A DNA stretch of 64,000 bases. Source: CALWZE01 sp964645785 (GTDB taxonomy: Bacteria; Bacillota; Clostridia; Oscillospirales; Ruminococcaceae). The stretch lies in NCBI GenBank assembly GCA_964645785.1, contig CAZYAV010000004.1:1-64000 (forward strand), given 5' to 3'. Position numbers and translations under genes: made by a program. The notes beneath the pieces are model-generated. The model saw nothing but the letters and a program-made list of their open reading frames with translations. It searched no databases and had not been told where the DNA came from. Positions 7,497-15,169 of the stretch are shown one piece after another. Position 1 is the first letter of the stretch; each line of letters opens with the position of its first letter.

Positions 7497-8195
7497 CAGC
7501 CGGGAGCCGCAAGCCCCTCGGCGTACAGACCGGCATGGAACCGCAAAGCTGAAAAACACGTCCCGGCTGCAAGGCAACTGTTCACAGGGATATATAAAAA
7601 GGACAGCCGGAAAATGCCGCGGCTTCCGTATGGGAACCGGCGCAGACAAAGCGCGCAAAGGGGACNNNNNNNNNNNNNNNNNNNNNNNNNNNNNNNNNNN
7701 NNNNNNNNNNNNNNNNNNNNNNNNNNNNNNNNNNNNNNNNNNNNNNNNNNNNNNNNNNNNNNNNNAAAATGCCGCGGCTTCCGTATGGGAACCGGCGCAG
7801 ACAAAGCGCGCAAAGGGGACAGCATCGAACCGGGCGGGAAGCGCGCCGGTGCGGCGTTTCCCTGTGCGCGGGCGGCGCACTTTGCGGCGGCGCGCCGGGA
7901 CGCGCCGCTCTGCCGGGAGCCGCAAGCCCCTCGGCGTACGAACCGGCACATGGAGCCGCAAGGCCGAAAAGCACCTCCCGGCAGCAAGGCAACTATTCAC
8001 AGGGATATATAAAAAAGGCAGCCGGAAAATACCGCGGCTTCCGTATGGGAACCGGCGCAGACAAAGCGCGCAAAGGGGACGGCGTCGAACCGGGCGGGAA
8101 GCGCGCCGGTGCGGCGCTTCCCCGTGCGCGGGAACCCGCTTTGCGGCGGCGCGCCGGGACGCGTCGCCCTGCCAGGGGCTGTGCCGCAGAAGGGC
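7497..8195. repeat. Tandem repeat R2, about 260-base unit, interrupted by assembly gap
   Basis: Three partial or full copies lie head to tail. The block beginning AAAATGCCGCGGCTTCCGTA occurs at 7611, 7766 and 8026 (7766 to 8026 is a 260-base period); the block CGGGAGCCGCAAGCCCCTCG occurs at 7501 and 7914. Each unit also holds a TTCACAGGGATATATAAAA stretch. The third copy loses similarity at about 8170. The repeat shows no start codon with ribosome site and no conserved reading frame, so it is read as non-coding. Confidence 0.85.
7666..7765. other. 100-base N run (scaffold gap)
   Basis: The 55 bases before (7611-7665) and after (7766-7820) the Ns are identical. An exact 55-base overlap at contig ends is what a de Bruijn assembler with k near 55 would leave in a tandem repeat, so the true copy number of R2 is unknown. 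Confidence 0.95.
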
Positions 8196-8270
8196 AGCCC
8201 GCAAAGCGCACCGGGGTACAGCCCAGCCCGATTCCGAAGGGCAGGCGGTTTGCAAAGCGCGGTTTACGGC

Positions 8271-8308
8271 AAAGAGCGCCGGGCGGCGGATGCCGCCCGG
8301 CGCTCTTT
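8271..8308 (-). terminator. Bidirectional terminator after dhaL
   Basis: AAAGAGCGCCGGGCGGC pairs with GCCGCCCGGCGCTCTTT around a short loop, 28 bases past the dhaL stop. A/T ends on both sides allow use in either direction. Confidence 0.85.
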
Positions 8309-8336
8309 CACTCTGTCCTGCGCCTGCGCGAGCCGC

Positions 8337-8981
8337 TCAGGCAAGCAGGCCGCGGACACTGTCCGCCATGGAATGCAGAATCAGCCAGCAGCTGGTCGCG
8401 CCCGCGTCCAGCACCCCGCGGGAACGCTCGCCCAGGCGGCTTGCGCGGCCGATTTTGGCCACCATGTTCTCGGTGGAGCGCCAGCCGGCCTCGGCGGCCG
8501 CGTCCATCTCGTCCAGCGCGGCGGTAAAGTCCTTGCCGCCTTCCACCGCGCCGCGGAACGCCTCCACCGCCGGGCTGAGGGTATCCAGCAGGGTCTTGTC
8601 CCCCACCTTGGCGCTGCCGATATCCTCGATGCCTGCAAGCGCCTCCTCCAGCATGGCGAGGAACGCGGCGGCGTCGATCTGCTCCTTGCCCTCCGACTGG
8701 GTGGAGAGCCCCTCAAAAAACACGCCGTACAGCGGCCCCATCGAGCCGCCGATATCGTTCATCAGGGTTTCGCTCAGGGTCATCAGCGCGGCGCTCATGT
8801 CCGCCGTCCCCGCCGCGAGCCGCTCGCCGCAAAGGGTAAAGCCCTTGTTCATGTTGATGCCGTGGTCGCCGTCCCCGATTTTGCCGTCAATCTCGCTGAG
8901 GTAATCCCGGTTGGCCTGAATGGTCGCAACAAGGTCGGTGACCAGCTTGACGCCCGCTTTGTTTGTAAAAAAGGTTGCCAT
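8337..8981 (-). CDS. dhaL: Dihydroxyacetone kinase-type subunit DhaL (nucleotide-binding)
   Basis: 214 residues, the usual size. DhaL is an all-helical barrel that binds ADP or ATP through two magnesium ions held by aspartates; GDGDHG at 36-41 is that motif, and GGSMGPLYG and GRASRLGERSRGVLDAGATS complete the nucleotide site. It phosphorylates the sugar bound by DhaK. No DhaM/PTS gene is in the window, so whether the donor is a PTS phosphoprotein or ATP cannot be told. Third gene of rpiB-dhaK-dhaL with AAGGAG before its ATG. The true substrate may be a short ketose other than dihydroxyacetone. Confidence 0.93.
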   Translation of the reverse strand: MATFFTNKAGVKLVTDLVATIQANRDYLSEIDGKIGDGDHGINMNKGFTLCGERLAAGTADMSAALMTLSETLMNDIGGSMGPLYGVFFEGLSTQSEGKEQIDAAAFLAMLEEALAGIEDIGSAKVGDKTLLDTLSPAVEAFRGAVEGGKDFTAALDEMDAAAEAGWRSTENMVAKIGRASRLGERSRGVLDAGATSCWLILHSMADSVRGLLA

Positions 8982-9033
8982 TCTGCTTTCTCCTTTTAAC
9001 CGCTTAGCTTATGTTGAATGGATAAAAAACCGC

Positions 9034-10032
9034 TTAAATCTGCTTGAGCGCGACCGAGTCGGCCGGGTAGTCGATGCATTCCCGCAGCTCGTCGTCCAGC
9101 TTCATGACGGTGAGGGTCACCCCCATCATCTCGAGCGAGGTGAAGTAGTTGCCGACATACGCACGGTGCACCTTGATGCCCTTTTGAGCGAGGATCTCCT
9201 CGACCGTGTCGTAGACGATGTACTGCTCCATCACCGGCGTTGCGCCGAGCCCGGAGAGCACGATGGCGACCTCGTCCCCCTGCGCGAAGGGCAGGTCGGG
9301 CAGAATGCGGTCGAGCATGATCTGCGCCATCTCGGCGGCGGGGACGATATCCCGCACGTCCACGCCAGGCTCGCCGTGGTGGCCGATGCCGACCTCCATC
9401 TTGCCGTCCTCAATCTGGAAATTGGGGTGGCCGACCGCCGGAATCGTGCAGGGCGCCGTGCCGATGCCGATCGAGCGGGTGTTGTCAATCGCCTTCTGCG
9501 CGGCGGCGATGACCTCGTCGAGGCTCGCGCCCATCGCGGCCTTTGCGCCGCCGACCTTCCACATCAACACCTCGCCCGCAACGCCGCGGCGCTTCTCCCG
9601 CTCGTCCGCGGAAGCAGAGGCGCAGTCGTCGTTCGCCACCACGGTTTTGACCTCGATGCCGGCGGCCTTCGCCTTGCGCACCGCCATCTTGACGTTCATG
9701 TTGTCCCCGGCGTAGTTGCCGTACAGCACCGCGACCCCCTTGCCCGCGTCGGCCGCCTTGATCGCGTCCAGGAACGCCGCCGCCGTCGGCGAGCTGAAGA
9801 TTTCGCCCACCGCCACCGCGTCGCACATCGCCTTGCCGATATAGCCGATAAAGGCGGGCTTGTGCCCGGAGCCGCCGCCGGTCACAACGCCGACCTTCCC
9901 CTCGACGGGCGCGGCGGCGTACTTGACGACCCGGCTGTTTTCGGTTGGCGCAACCAGCTCTTTGTTTGCCTTGAGGAAGCCCTTGAGCATATCCTCAACG
10001 GCAAAGTCGGGGTTGTTGACGATTCGGTTCAT
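9034..10032 (-). CDS. dhaK: Dihydroxyacetone kinase-type subunit DhaK (substrate-binding)
   Basis: 332 residues, full length. DhaK binds the ketose as a hemiaminal on a histidine; GIGHHGEPG at 216-224 contains it (His219 by alignment). The N-terminal TGGGSGHKP (51-59) and GNYAGD (105-110) blocks form the substrate pocket. It works with DhaL, encoded 52 bases downstream, in the cytosol. GGGAGG precedes the ATG. The pairing with an RpiB-family isomerase instead of glycerol dehydrogenase suggests a four- or five-carbon ketose pathway as much as glycerol breakdown. Confidence 0.95.
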   Translation of the reverse strand: MNRIVNNPDFAVEDMLKGFLKANKELVAPTENSRVVKYAAAPVEGKVGVVTGGGSGHKPAFIGYIGKAMCDAVAVGEIFSSPTAAAFLDAIKAADAGKGVAVLYGNYAGDNMNVKMAVRKAKAAGIEVKTVVANDDCASASADEREKRRGVAGEVLMWKVGGAKAAMGASLDEVIAAAQKAIDNTRSIGIGTAPCTIPAVGHPNFQIEDGKMEVGIGHHGEPGVDVRDIVPAAEMAQIMLDRILPDLPFAQGDEVAIVLSGLGATPVMEQYIVYDTVEEILAQKGIKVHRAYVGNYFTSLEMMGVTLTVMKLDDELRECIDYPADSVALKQI

Positions 10033-10059
10033 AGTTTGTACCTCCCACAGCTTTATTGA

Positions 10060-10512
10060 TTACTTGGAATACATCCGGTCAATCTCGTTGATTCGGGCAA
10101 CCTTTGGGGCGGAGCCGCCGCCCGCAAAATCGCAGCCGAGCCAGATGTCCAGCAGGTACTTGGCCAGCTCCTCGCCGATAACCCGCTCCCCCATGCAGAG
10201 AATCTGGCAATCGTTGCTTTTGCGGGAACGCTCGGTGGAAAACGGGTCGTGGCAGACCGCCGCGCGGATGCCCGGCACCTTGTTTGCGGTGATGCACATG
10301 CCGATCCCCGTCCCGCAGACGAGCACGCCGCGGTCGAATTCGCCGTCCGCCACCGCCCGCGCAACCGCGTGCGCCACGTCGGGGTACAGCACAACCTCCC
10401 CCGCCTCCGCGCCGAAGTCCTTGACCTCGACAAAGTCCTTCTTTTGCAGATGCTCCAGCAGCACCATCTTCAGGCGGTACGCCGCCTCGTCACAGCCAAT
10501 TGCGATTTTCAT
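10060..10512 (-). CDS. rpiB: RpiB/LacAB-family sugar-phosphate isomerase
   Basis: 150 residues. The family isomerises aldose and ketose phosphates: ribose 5-phosphate/ribulose 5-phosphate, galactose 6-phosphate (LacAB), or tetrose phosphates in erythritol/threitol pathways. Cys66 in CGTGIGM is the expected base, and SRKSNDCQILCMGERVIG is the conserved second block. The N-terminal motif reads CDEAAYRLK rather than the common SDHAGxxLK, so the substrate may differ from ribose 5-phosphate. AGGAGG precedes the ATG. First gene of the operon with dhaK and dhaL. Confidence 0.88.
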   Translation of the reverse strand: MKIAIGCDEAAYRLKMVLLEHLQKKDFVEVKDFGAEAGEVVLYPDVAHAVARAVADGEFDRGVLVCGTGIGMCITANKVPGIRAAVCHDPFSTERSRKSNDCQILCMGERVIGEELAKYLLDIWLGCDFAGGGSAPKVARINEIDRMYSK

Positions 10513-10540
10513 CTTGTTTGCCTCCTGTTGATATATCCAA

Positions 10541-10561
10541 CCGGCAAAGCGGCTTTGCCGG
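10541..10561. promoter_or_regulatory. Inverted repeat upstream of rpiB
   Basis: CCGGCAAAGC and GCTTTGCCGG form a near-perfect 21-base inverted repeat about 30 bases before the rpiB start. No T run follows on the minus strand, so an operator is more likely than a terminator for the operon strand; which regulator would bind is unknown. Confidence 0.35.
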
Positions 10562-10708
10562 TTTATTCACAGCGTTCTGCCGCGCCAGCAGCCTTGGCCG
10601 GGGCTGGCCGTCTGCGCTCTCTGCGCCGCAGATGTCCGGATGTTCCTGCAAAATCCGCTTCGCCGCAGGGCGCCCCTGCGGCATCCCGCGCAGTGCGCCG
10701 CCCCGCGC

Positions 10709-11470
10709 TTAAACCGCGTCCAGCGGCTTTTCGTTTGCAAACCGAAAGCCGGTGAGCAGATATCCGCCGCCGTCCGTTTCGGCAAGGGTATAGACATAGG
10801 CCATCATCTCCCCCGCGATGCCGTCCAGCATCTCCGGCGTGACCGCGTCGGGGCTGTCCGCCGCGTCGGGGTATCGCCCGGCAAAGAGCGGGTCGCTCAG
10901 GCAGAGCATGGTCAGCTCCAGCCCTGTTTCGGTGCGGGTGCAGCGGTAAGGGTACAGCGGAACCGAGAAGGTGCCCATGCTTGTTCTGCGCACGACGCCC
11001 GCCGCCGTGTCGACGGTGTAGGGGGCGTAGTCTTTCTGTGCCCAGCCGTCCGAGAGGGCGGCCTGCGGCCCGAAAATCGCGCGGACAGCGGCTTCCAGCT
11101 CCAGAATGGGCAGGCTGTAGGTGACGCCGTCGCTTTCCGGGGTAAAATCGGCGTTCATCCGCCCGGCCGCCGCGAAAAACAGGGCGTAGTCGTCCAGCGC
11201 GTCGGGGGAGGTAAAGGGCTGCGGATAGGTGTTGAATACCGAGACAAAGCGCACAACGGCGGCGAGCTCGTGCTCCGAAATCTCGATGCGCGGCGTCTCG
11301 TCCGGCTGCTGCGCGCCCTGGGCATTGTCCGGCCGCGATCCGTCCGCCGGCGGCGTCTCCCCCGGCTGCGGCGCGGTGTCGATGACGGGCAGCTCGGTCT
11401 CTCTGCGGCAGGCCGCCGCGCCAAGGCAAAGCAGGCAGATCAGCAGAATGCAAAGTCCTTTTTTCATCAT
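10709..11470 (-). CDS. Lipoprotein of unknown function
   Basis: 253 residues from the ATG at 11470 (a second ATG follows at once); GGAG lies ten bases before. Residues 4-20 are a signal sequence ending in the lipobox GAAAC with Cys21 as the lipidated residue, so the protein sits on the outer face of the membrane. A Pro/Asp-rich linker to about residue 60 leads into a folded domain of roughly 190 residues with the helix HELAAVVRFVSVF and the block YAPYTVDTAAGVVRRT. I do not recognise the domain. It lies about 200 bases upstream of rpiB on the same strand, with no clear terminator between. Confidence 0.75.
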   Translation of the reverse strand: MMKKGLCILLICLLCLGAAACRRETELPVIDTAPQPGETPPADGSRPDNAQGAQQPDETPRIEISEHELAAVVRFVSVFNTYPQPFTSPDALDDYALFFAAAGRMNADFTPESDGVTYSLPILELEAAVRAIFGPQAALSDGWAQKDYAPYTVDTAAGVVRRTSMGTFSVPLYPYRCTRTETGLELTMLCLSDPLFAGRYPDAADSPDAVTPEMLDGIAGEMMAYVYTLAETDGGGYLLTGFRFANEKPLDAV

Positions 11471-12188
11471 GCGCAGTCTCCATTGGCGGGGTGCGGCGCC
11501 CTGCGGGATGCGGCGGGATGCCATGCCGAAAGCGCCGCACCGTCACAAGCGGCGTTAGAACGCCCCGAACGGCGCGTTTGCCGCGGACATCTGCCGCCGC
11601 CCGGCCGTTCCAAAAGACAGGGGAAATCCCTGCGGCGGTTTTTCCTGCGGCAGGGCGCGCTGAAGGCGTCAGCCTGCGCCATGTCCGGGCACAGACGGCT
11701 CATTTGCCGCGGTCGGGCGTGGATATTCCAAATAGGATAATACTTTATACATATTCCGAATGGTCATTTTCGCCGTTCTTATCCGCCAACCCCACTGCTT
11801 GCGGCCGAGTGCCGGGGAAAGTCCCCGCCCCGTTTCAAAAGGTCGCAGAAAGTCCCTGCGGCGGTTTTCCCTGCGGCAGGGCGCCCCAAGGGCGGTGGCC
11901 TGCGGCCTTGCCCGCGCATTGTCCGGGCGCAGCCGGCGAATTTGCCGCGACCGGGCGCGCGGTATTCCCGCACCCCGCGGACAGCTCCCTTGCCGCAATA
12001 TCCCCGCAGACGAACGATTTGCCACAGCCGGGCGGGAATATTCCAAATAGGAAAATGTTTTATAAATATTCCAAATTGGTATTATTGCGATTTTTATCCG
12101 GCAGCCCCACTGCTTGCGGCCAAAATCCCGGGACAATCCCGCCGCCGCGCTTTGCGTGGGCGGGTTCCGCCGGGCGCGCCGCGGGCGT
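11471..12188. other. Gene-free 720-base spacer with repeat R3
   Basis: No gene is supported. The spacer is GC-rich apart from short AT-rich blocks, and its centre is occupied by the two R3 copies. Confidence 0.7.
11608..12121. repeat. Diverged direct repeat R3 with paired ATATTCC boxes
   Basis: Copy 1 (about 11608-11806) and copy 2 (about 11833-12121) share a block around TCCCTGCGGCGGTTT, a block around TGTCCGGGC, and the end CCCCACTGCTTGCGGCC. Copy 2 has an extra segment of about 90 bases. Both contain two AT-rich boxes: ATATTCCAAATAGG at 11723 and ATATTCCGAATGG at 11751; AATATTCCAAATAGG at 12037 and AATATTCCAAATTGG at 12065. The boxes are 28 bases apart in each copy. Confidence 0.75.
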
Positions 12189-13193
12189 TCAGCCGAGGTT
12201 GGCGCGATCCTGGTCGCCGTCCGCCTTGAACATCGCGTAGCCCGCCGGGGCGCTGGTGAAGATGGTGAAGTCGACGTTTTCGTACAGCGGCGGCTCGAGA
12301 TAGTTGGGCAGGATGTTGGGGTCGTCCGCCCGGCGGGGCACAAAGCCCGCCTGCGCCATCTGCGCGTCGTCCACCCCATAGGCGTACCAGTCCACAAACT
12401 CCGCGCCGGTTTCCCGCATCAGCCGGTCGAGGAACGCCCCGCTCTGCGCGATGCGCGCGCGATCCCCGATGAAGTCGACCACCCGAATAACCCGTGCGCC
12501 CGCGCTGTCGATAATTCGCAGCACCAGCAGCGCGACAGGCTGACCGTCTGCGCGCAGGGCGTAGACCTTGTAATCGAACCACCGATTTTCATAAAACCGC
12601 TTTTGGGCATAAGCTCGATCTTTATACGGTTGATTTTCACGGAACACCTCAAACGGGAACTGCGCGAGGGATGCAGCGTCCGGCAGCAGCGCGGCGGACA
12701 GCCCGGAGGGCTGCACCGGCGGGGCGGCGGGGCGGCAAACCCTGCAAAGGGTGTAGGGGGCGGCCGCCGGGTTGACCCGGTAATACTGGGTCATCTCGGC
12801 GACGGTATAGCCGAAAAACTCGTAGAGCGCGCGGGTATTGGGGCGGATATTGTTGCACGCGAAGGTGCGGCACCCGGTTTCCCCGCGGATAAACTCAAAC
12901 AGGCGCAGGCTGAGCGCGGCGGGCGCGCCCTTTTTGGAGACGAGGAAGCTGATCCAGACGTCTGGCGCCTGCCCGGCCGAGGCGGTGATCCAGCCGCAGA
13001 CGCTCAGCATCCCGCCGGTTTCCCCGTCCCTGGCGACGGCGAAGCGCAGCGAGCCGTCCGCGTCCTGATAATAGTAGGTAAACAGCGCCTCGTTGTGGAT
13101 GAGCGGGTGGGGCTTGCCCCACGCCTCCAGGCAGAACGCGCGGAACGCGGGCAGCTCCGCCGACCGCAGCCGCTCGATCTTGACCGGGCGCAT
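12189..13193 (-). CDS. GNAT-type acyltransferase, probably two-domain
   Basis: 334 residues from the ATG at 13193; a TTG at 13199 would overlap the SDR stop by 4 bases and cannot be excluded, and neither has a clear ribosome site, which fits coupling to the SDR gene. The first half has the GNAT pattern FACNNIRPNTRALYEFFGY near residues 109-127 with its acyl-CoA-binding turn; the second half repeats a similar fold with YKVYALRADGQPVALLVLRI. No membrane segments. In this setting it probably moves an acyl group from ACP or CoA to a sugar or amine, but the acceptor is unknown. Last gene of the FkbH/ACP cassette. Confidence 0.7.
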   Translation of the reverse strand: MRPVKIERLRSAELPAFRAFCLEAWGKPHPLIHNEALFTYYYQDADGSLRFAVARDGETGGMLSVCGWITASAGQAPDVWISFLVSKKGAPAALSLRLFEFIRGETGCRTFACNNIRPNTRALYEFFGYTVAEMTQYYRVNPAAAPYTLCRVCRPAAPPVQPSGLSAALLPDAASLAQFPFEVFRENQPYKDRAYAQKRFYENRWFDYKVYALRADGQPVALLVLRIIDSAGARVIRVVDFIGDRARIAQSGAFLDRLMRETGAEFVDWYAYGVDDAQMAQAGFVPRRADDPNILPNYLEPPLYENVDFTIFTSAPAGYAMFKADGDQDRANLG

Positions 13194-13195
13194 AC

Positions 13196-13924
13196 TCAAA
13201 ACTGGCTGGCGGCGGTGATGGGGATCACCGCGCCGGAGGTGTATTCGTTTTTGTCGTCCAGCAGGTGCAGAACGGTCGGCGCGATGTCCTCCGGCCGGGC
13301 GTTGCGGCCGAGCGGGCTCGCCTTTGCGTTCATCTCCACCGTGAGCTCTGCGAGGTCGGCGAGGAAGTGGGTGTCGGTCATGCTGGGGGCAACCCCGTTG
13401 ACGGTCACCCCCTTGTCGGCGTATTCAACCGCGAGCGAGCGCATCAGCCCCATCAGGGCGTATTTGACCGAGACATAGCTTGCCAGGAATTTGGGCGGCA
13501 CGCCGATGCAATAGCTGGTCAGCATAAACACCACCCGGCCAAAGCGGCGCTTCGCCATGGCGGGGACAAACGCCTTGCAGAGAATCACGGCACTCATGAA
13601 CGCGACGTTCATCTCCCGCTCGAACCGCGCCTCGTCGAAATTCCGGAATTTGGCGGACACGGCGGGCAGGCAGGGCAGGTGGACGAGCTTTGTGACGGTG
13701 TAGCCGAGCGCGGCGATGTCGTCCGCAAGTTTGCGGCAGCCCTCCAGCGTTGCGAGGTTGCCCGAAACGGGGATAATCTCCCGCCCGGGCGCCGCCAGCC
13801 CCTCCAGCTTTTCGGGCGCGGCAAAGGTGTGGGCAATGATCCGCCCCGAAAGCCCCTTGAGGATGGCGACCCCCATGTCGCTGTCCGCCCCGACAACCAA
13901 AATCGCTTCGTTTGATTCGCTCAT
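13196..13924 (-). CDS. Short-chain dehydrogenase/reductase
   Basis: 242 residues, one Rossmann domain. The cofactor turn is VVGADSDMG (10-18), a looser version of the usual GxxxGxG. The catalytic residues are Ser137 (MLTSYCIG), Tyr150 and Lys154 (YVSVK). The late block GRNARPEDIAPTVLHLLDD with NEYTSGAVIPI is typical of ketoacyl-ACP-reductase-like members. In the cassette it would reduce a keto group or oxidise a hydroxyl of an ACP-bound acyl chain. GGAGGATAA precedes the ATG; its stop overlaps the alternative start of the GNAT gene. Confidence 0.88.
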   Translation of the reverse strand: MSESNEAILVVGADSDMGVAILKGLSGRIIAHTFAAPEKLEGLAAPGREIIPVSGNLATLEGCRKLADDIAALGYTVTKLVHLPCLPAVSAKFRNFDEARFEREMNVAFMSAVILCKAFVPAMAKRRFGRVVFMLTSYCIGVPPKFLASYVSVKYALMGLMRSLAVEYADKGVTVNGVAPSMTDTHFLADLAELTVEMNAKASPLGRNARPEDIAPTVLHLLDDKNEYTSGAVIPITAASQF

Positions 13925-13990
13925 CTGTTTATCCTCCGGAAATGCGCCGCCGGCACGCGGGCGGCGACGGATATCTGCGCAGCCGTGCGC

Positions 13991-14410
13991 TCACTCCTCG
14001 GTCACGCCGGCGAGGATGCGCGCGCGGTTGACCGTTTTGCCGTCCTGATTGACGATCCGCGCGTCGATTTCGATGCGGCCGTAGGCGGCCTGCAGCTCGC
14101 GCACCGTCCCGCTGACCGTGAGCCTGTCCCCGATAAAGACCGGGTTTTTGAACTTTGTGTCGACCTCGTGCAGCAGGCAGTATTCGCCGGGCAGATACAC
14201 CCCCGCAAGGGTGGAGTAAAACCCGGCGCAGAGCATCCCGAACACGACCCGCCCGGCATAGCCCCGCCCCCGCGCGTAGTCCGCGTCGTTGTGCAGGGGG
14301 TTGAGGTCGCCGGAAAACGCCCGGAACTGGTCGAGCATCTCGGCCGTGACCGTCACGGTAAAGGATTCGCTCATCCCCACCGACAGGTCGCTGAGCTTGT
14401 AGTGATTCAT
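13991..14410 (-). CDS. MaoC-like (R)-specific enoyl hydratase/dehydratase
   Basis: 139 residues, one hot-dog fold. The hydratase motif FSGDLNPLHND at 32-42 gives the catalytic Asp35 and His40, followed by AGRVVFGMLCAGF, as in PhaJ and MaoC. The family hydrates or dehydrates acyl-CoA or acyl-ACP. The start is the ATG at 14410 after GGAGG; the frame stays open upstream without homology. It lies 66 bases before the SDR gene, but more than 500 bases of repeat-bearing non-coding DNA separate it from the ACP gene, so it may have a separate promoter. Confidence 0.88.
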   Translation of the reverse strand: MNHYKLSDLSVGMSESFTVTVTAEMLDQFRAFSGDLNPLHNDADYARGRGYAGRVVFGMLCAGFYSTLAGVYLPGEYCLLHEVDTKFKNPVFIGDRLTVSGTVRELQAAYGRIEIDARIVNQDGKTVNRARILAGVTEE

Positions 14411-14929
14411 ACGGATACCTCCGCTTGTTGTTGACCATGCGGCGCAGCCCGCGGCTTTGGGCAGAGGCCGCCGCGCTGCTTTGCAGCCGCCCGCTTTTGC
14501 AGCACAGCCCGAACCGGCGCAGCCGCCGGGAAGGAAAGCGCCCCGCCGCATACACCGCCGCCCGGTTCCGGATTTCGCCGCCCGGTTCCGGCGGCCTGTT
14601 CTCTCCATGCATACCCGTGGCACAGGTAAAGGGAGACCCAATCCACCACCGCAGCGCAGCTCTTAGCGCGACCGCCGCGTCAATACACCGCCCCAGACCA
14701 AGCCGCCAGCTCGGTCAATGCGCGCCCCGCGGCTTTTGCGAATGCAGGGCGGACGTACCCGCCGCCCTGCTCCGCAGCACAGCCCGAACCGGCGCAGCCG
14801 CCGGGAGGAACGCAGCCCGCCGCATACACTGCCGACCGATTCACGGATTTCACCGCCCGGTTCCGGTGACTTTCCCCGCCGCCCCGGCCGTTTCCGGCCG
14901 GATTGCCCGGGAAGGCGGCGCGCAGCCGC
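14411..14929. repeat. Spacer with direct repeat R4 inside the acyl-ACP cassette
   Basis: A 33-base block starting GCAGCACAGCCCGAACCGGC occurs identically at 14499-14531 and 14774-14806, a 275-base offset; similarity continues weaker for about 70 bases (CCGCATACACyGCCG, GGATTTC.CCGCCCGGTTCCGG). No gene is supported in the 519 bases. Confidence 0.75.
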
Positions 14930-15169
14930 TCAGAGCTTGCGCATAATCAGGTCGATCATCTCGCCGACATTCGCGAGACCCTCGACCTCGCTGACGGCGA
15001 ATTTGATTGAAAACAGCTTTTCGAGCGCGACGAGGATGTTGATCTGCTCCAGGCTGTCCCAGTCCTCGATGTCGTCGGCCGTGGTTGCGTCGGTGAGCAC
15101 GATGGTGTCGTCGTCAAAAATATCGCAGAACACCGCGTTTGTCTTTTCCATTACCTGTTCTCTGGTCAT
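14930..15169 (-). CDS. Acyl carrier protein
   Basis: 79 residues, acidic and helical. Ser39 in DWDSLEQINI is the phosphopantetheine attachment site of ACP and PCP domains. The rest (LVALEKLFSIKF and VGEMIDLIMRKL) matches free-standing ACPs of acyl-transfer and sugar-decoration clusters rather than the AcpP of fatty acid synthesis. Its ATG overlaps the stop of the FkbH-like gene (ATGA), so the two are made together; the FkbH protein probably loads this carrier. Confidence 0.93.
   Translation of the reverse strand: MTREQVMEKTNAVFCDIFDDDTIVLTDATTADDIEDWDSLEQINILVALEKLFSIKFAVSEVEGLANVGEMIDLIMRKL

Noticed and set aside
7497..8195. CRISPR array
   Set aside because: Units are about 260 bases and similar throughout; there are no short repeats with unique spacers and no cas genes in the window.
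6849..8255. A 468-residue frame crossing the second N run and antisense to the ferredoxin
   Set aside because: It runs through undetermined bases and tandem non-coding repeats; the repeated peptide text is only the repeat translated.
8337..8981. FakA (fatty acid kinase) instead of DhaL
   Set aside because: FakA proteins are about 550 residues with extra domains; this is a 214-residue single DhaL domain directly after dhaK.
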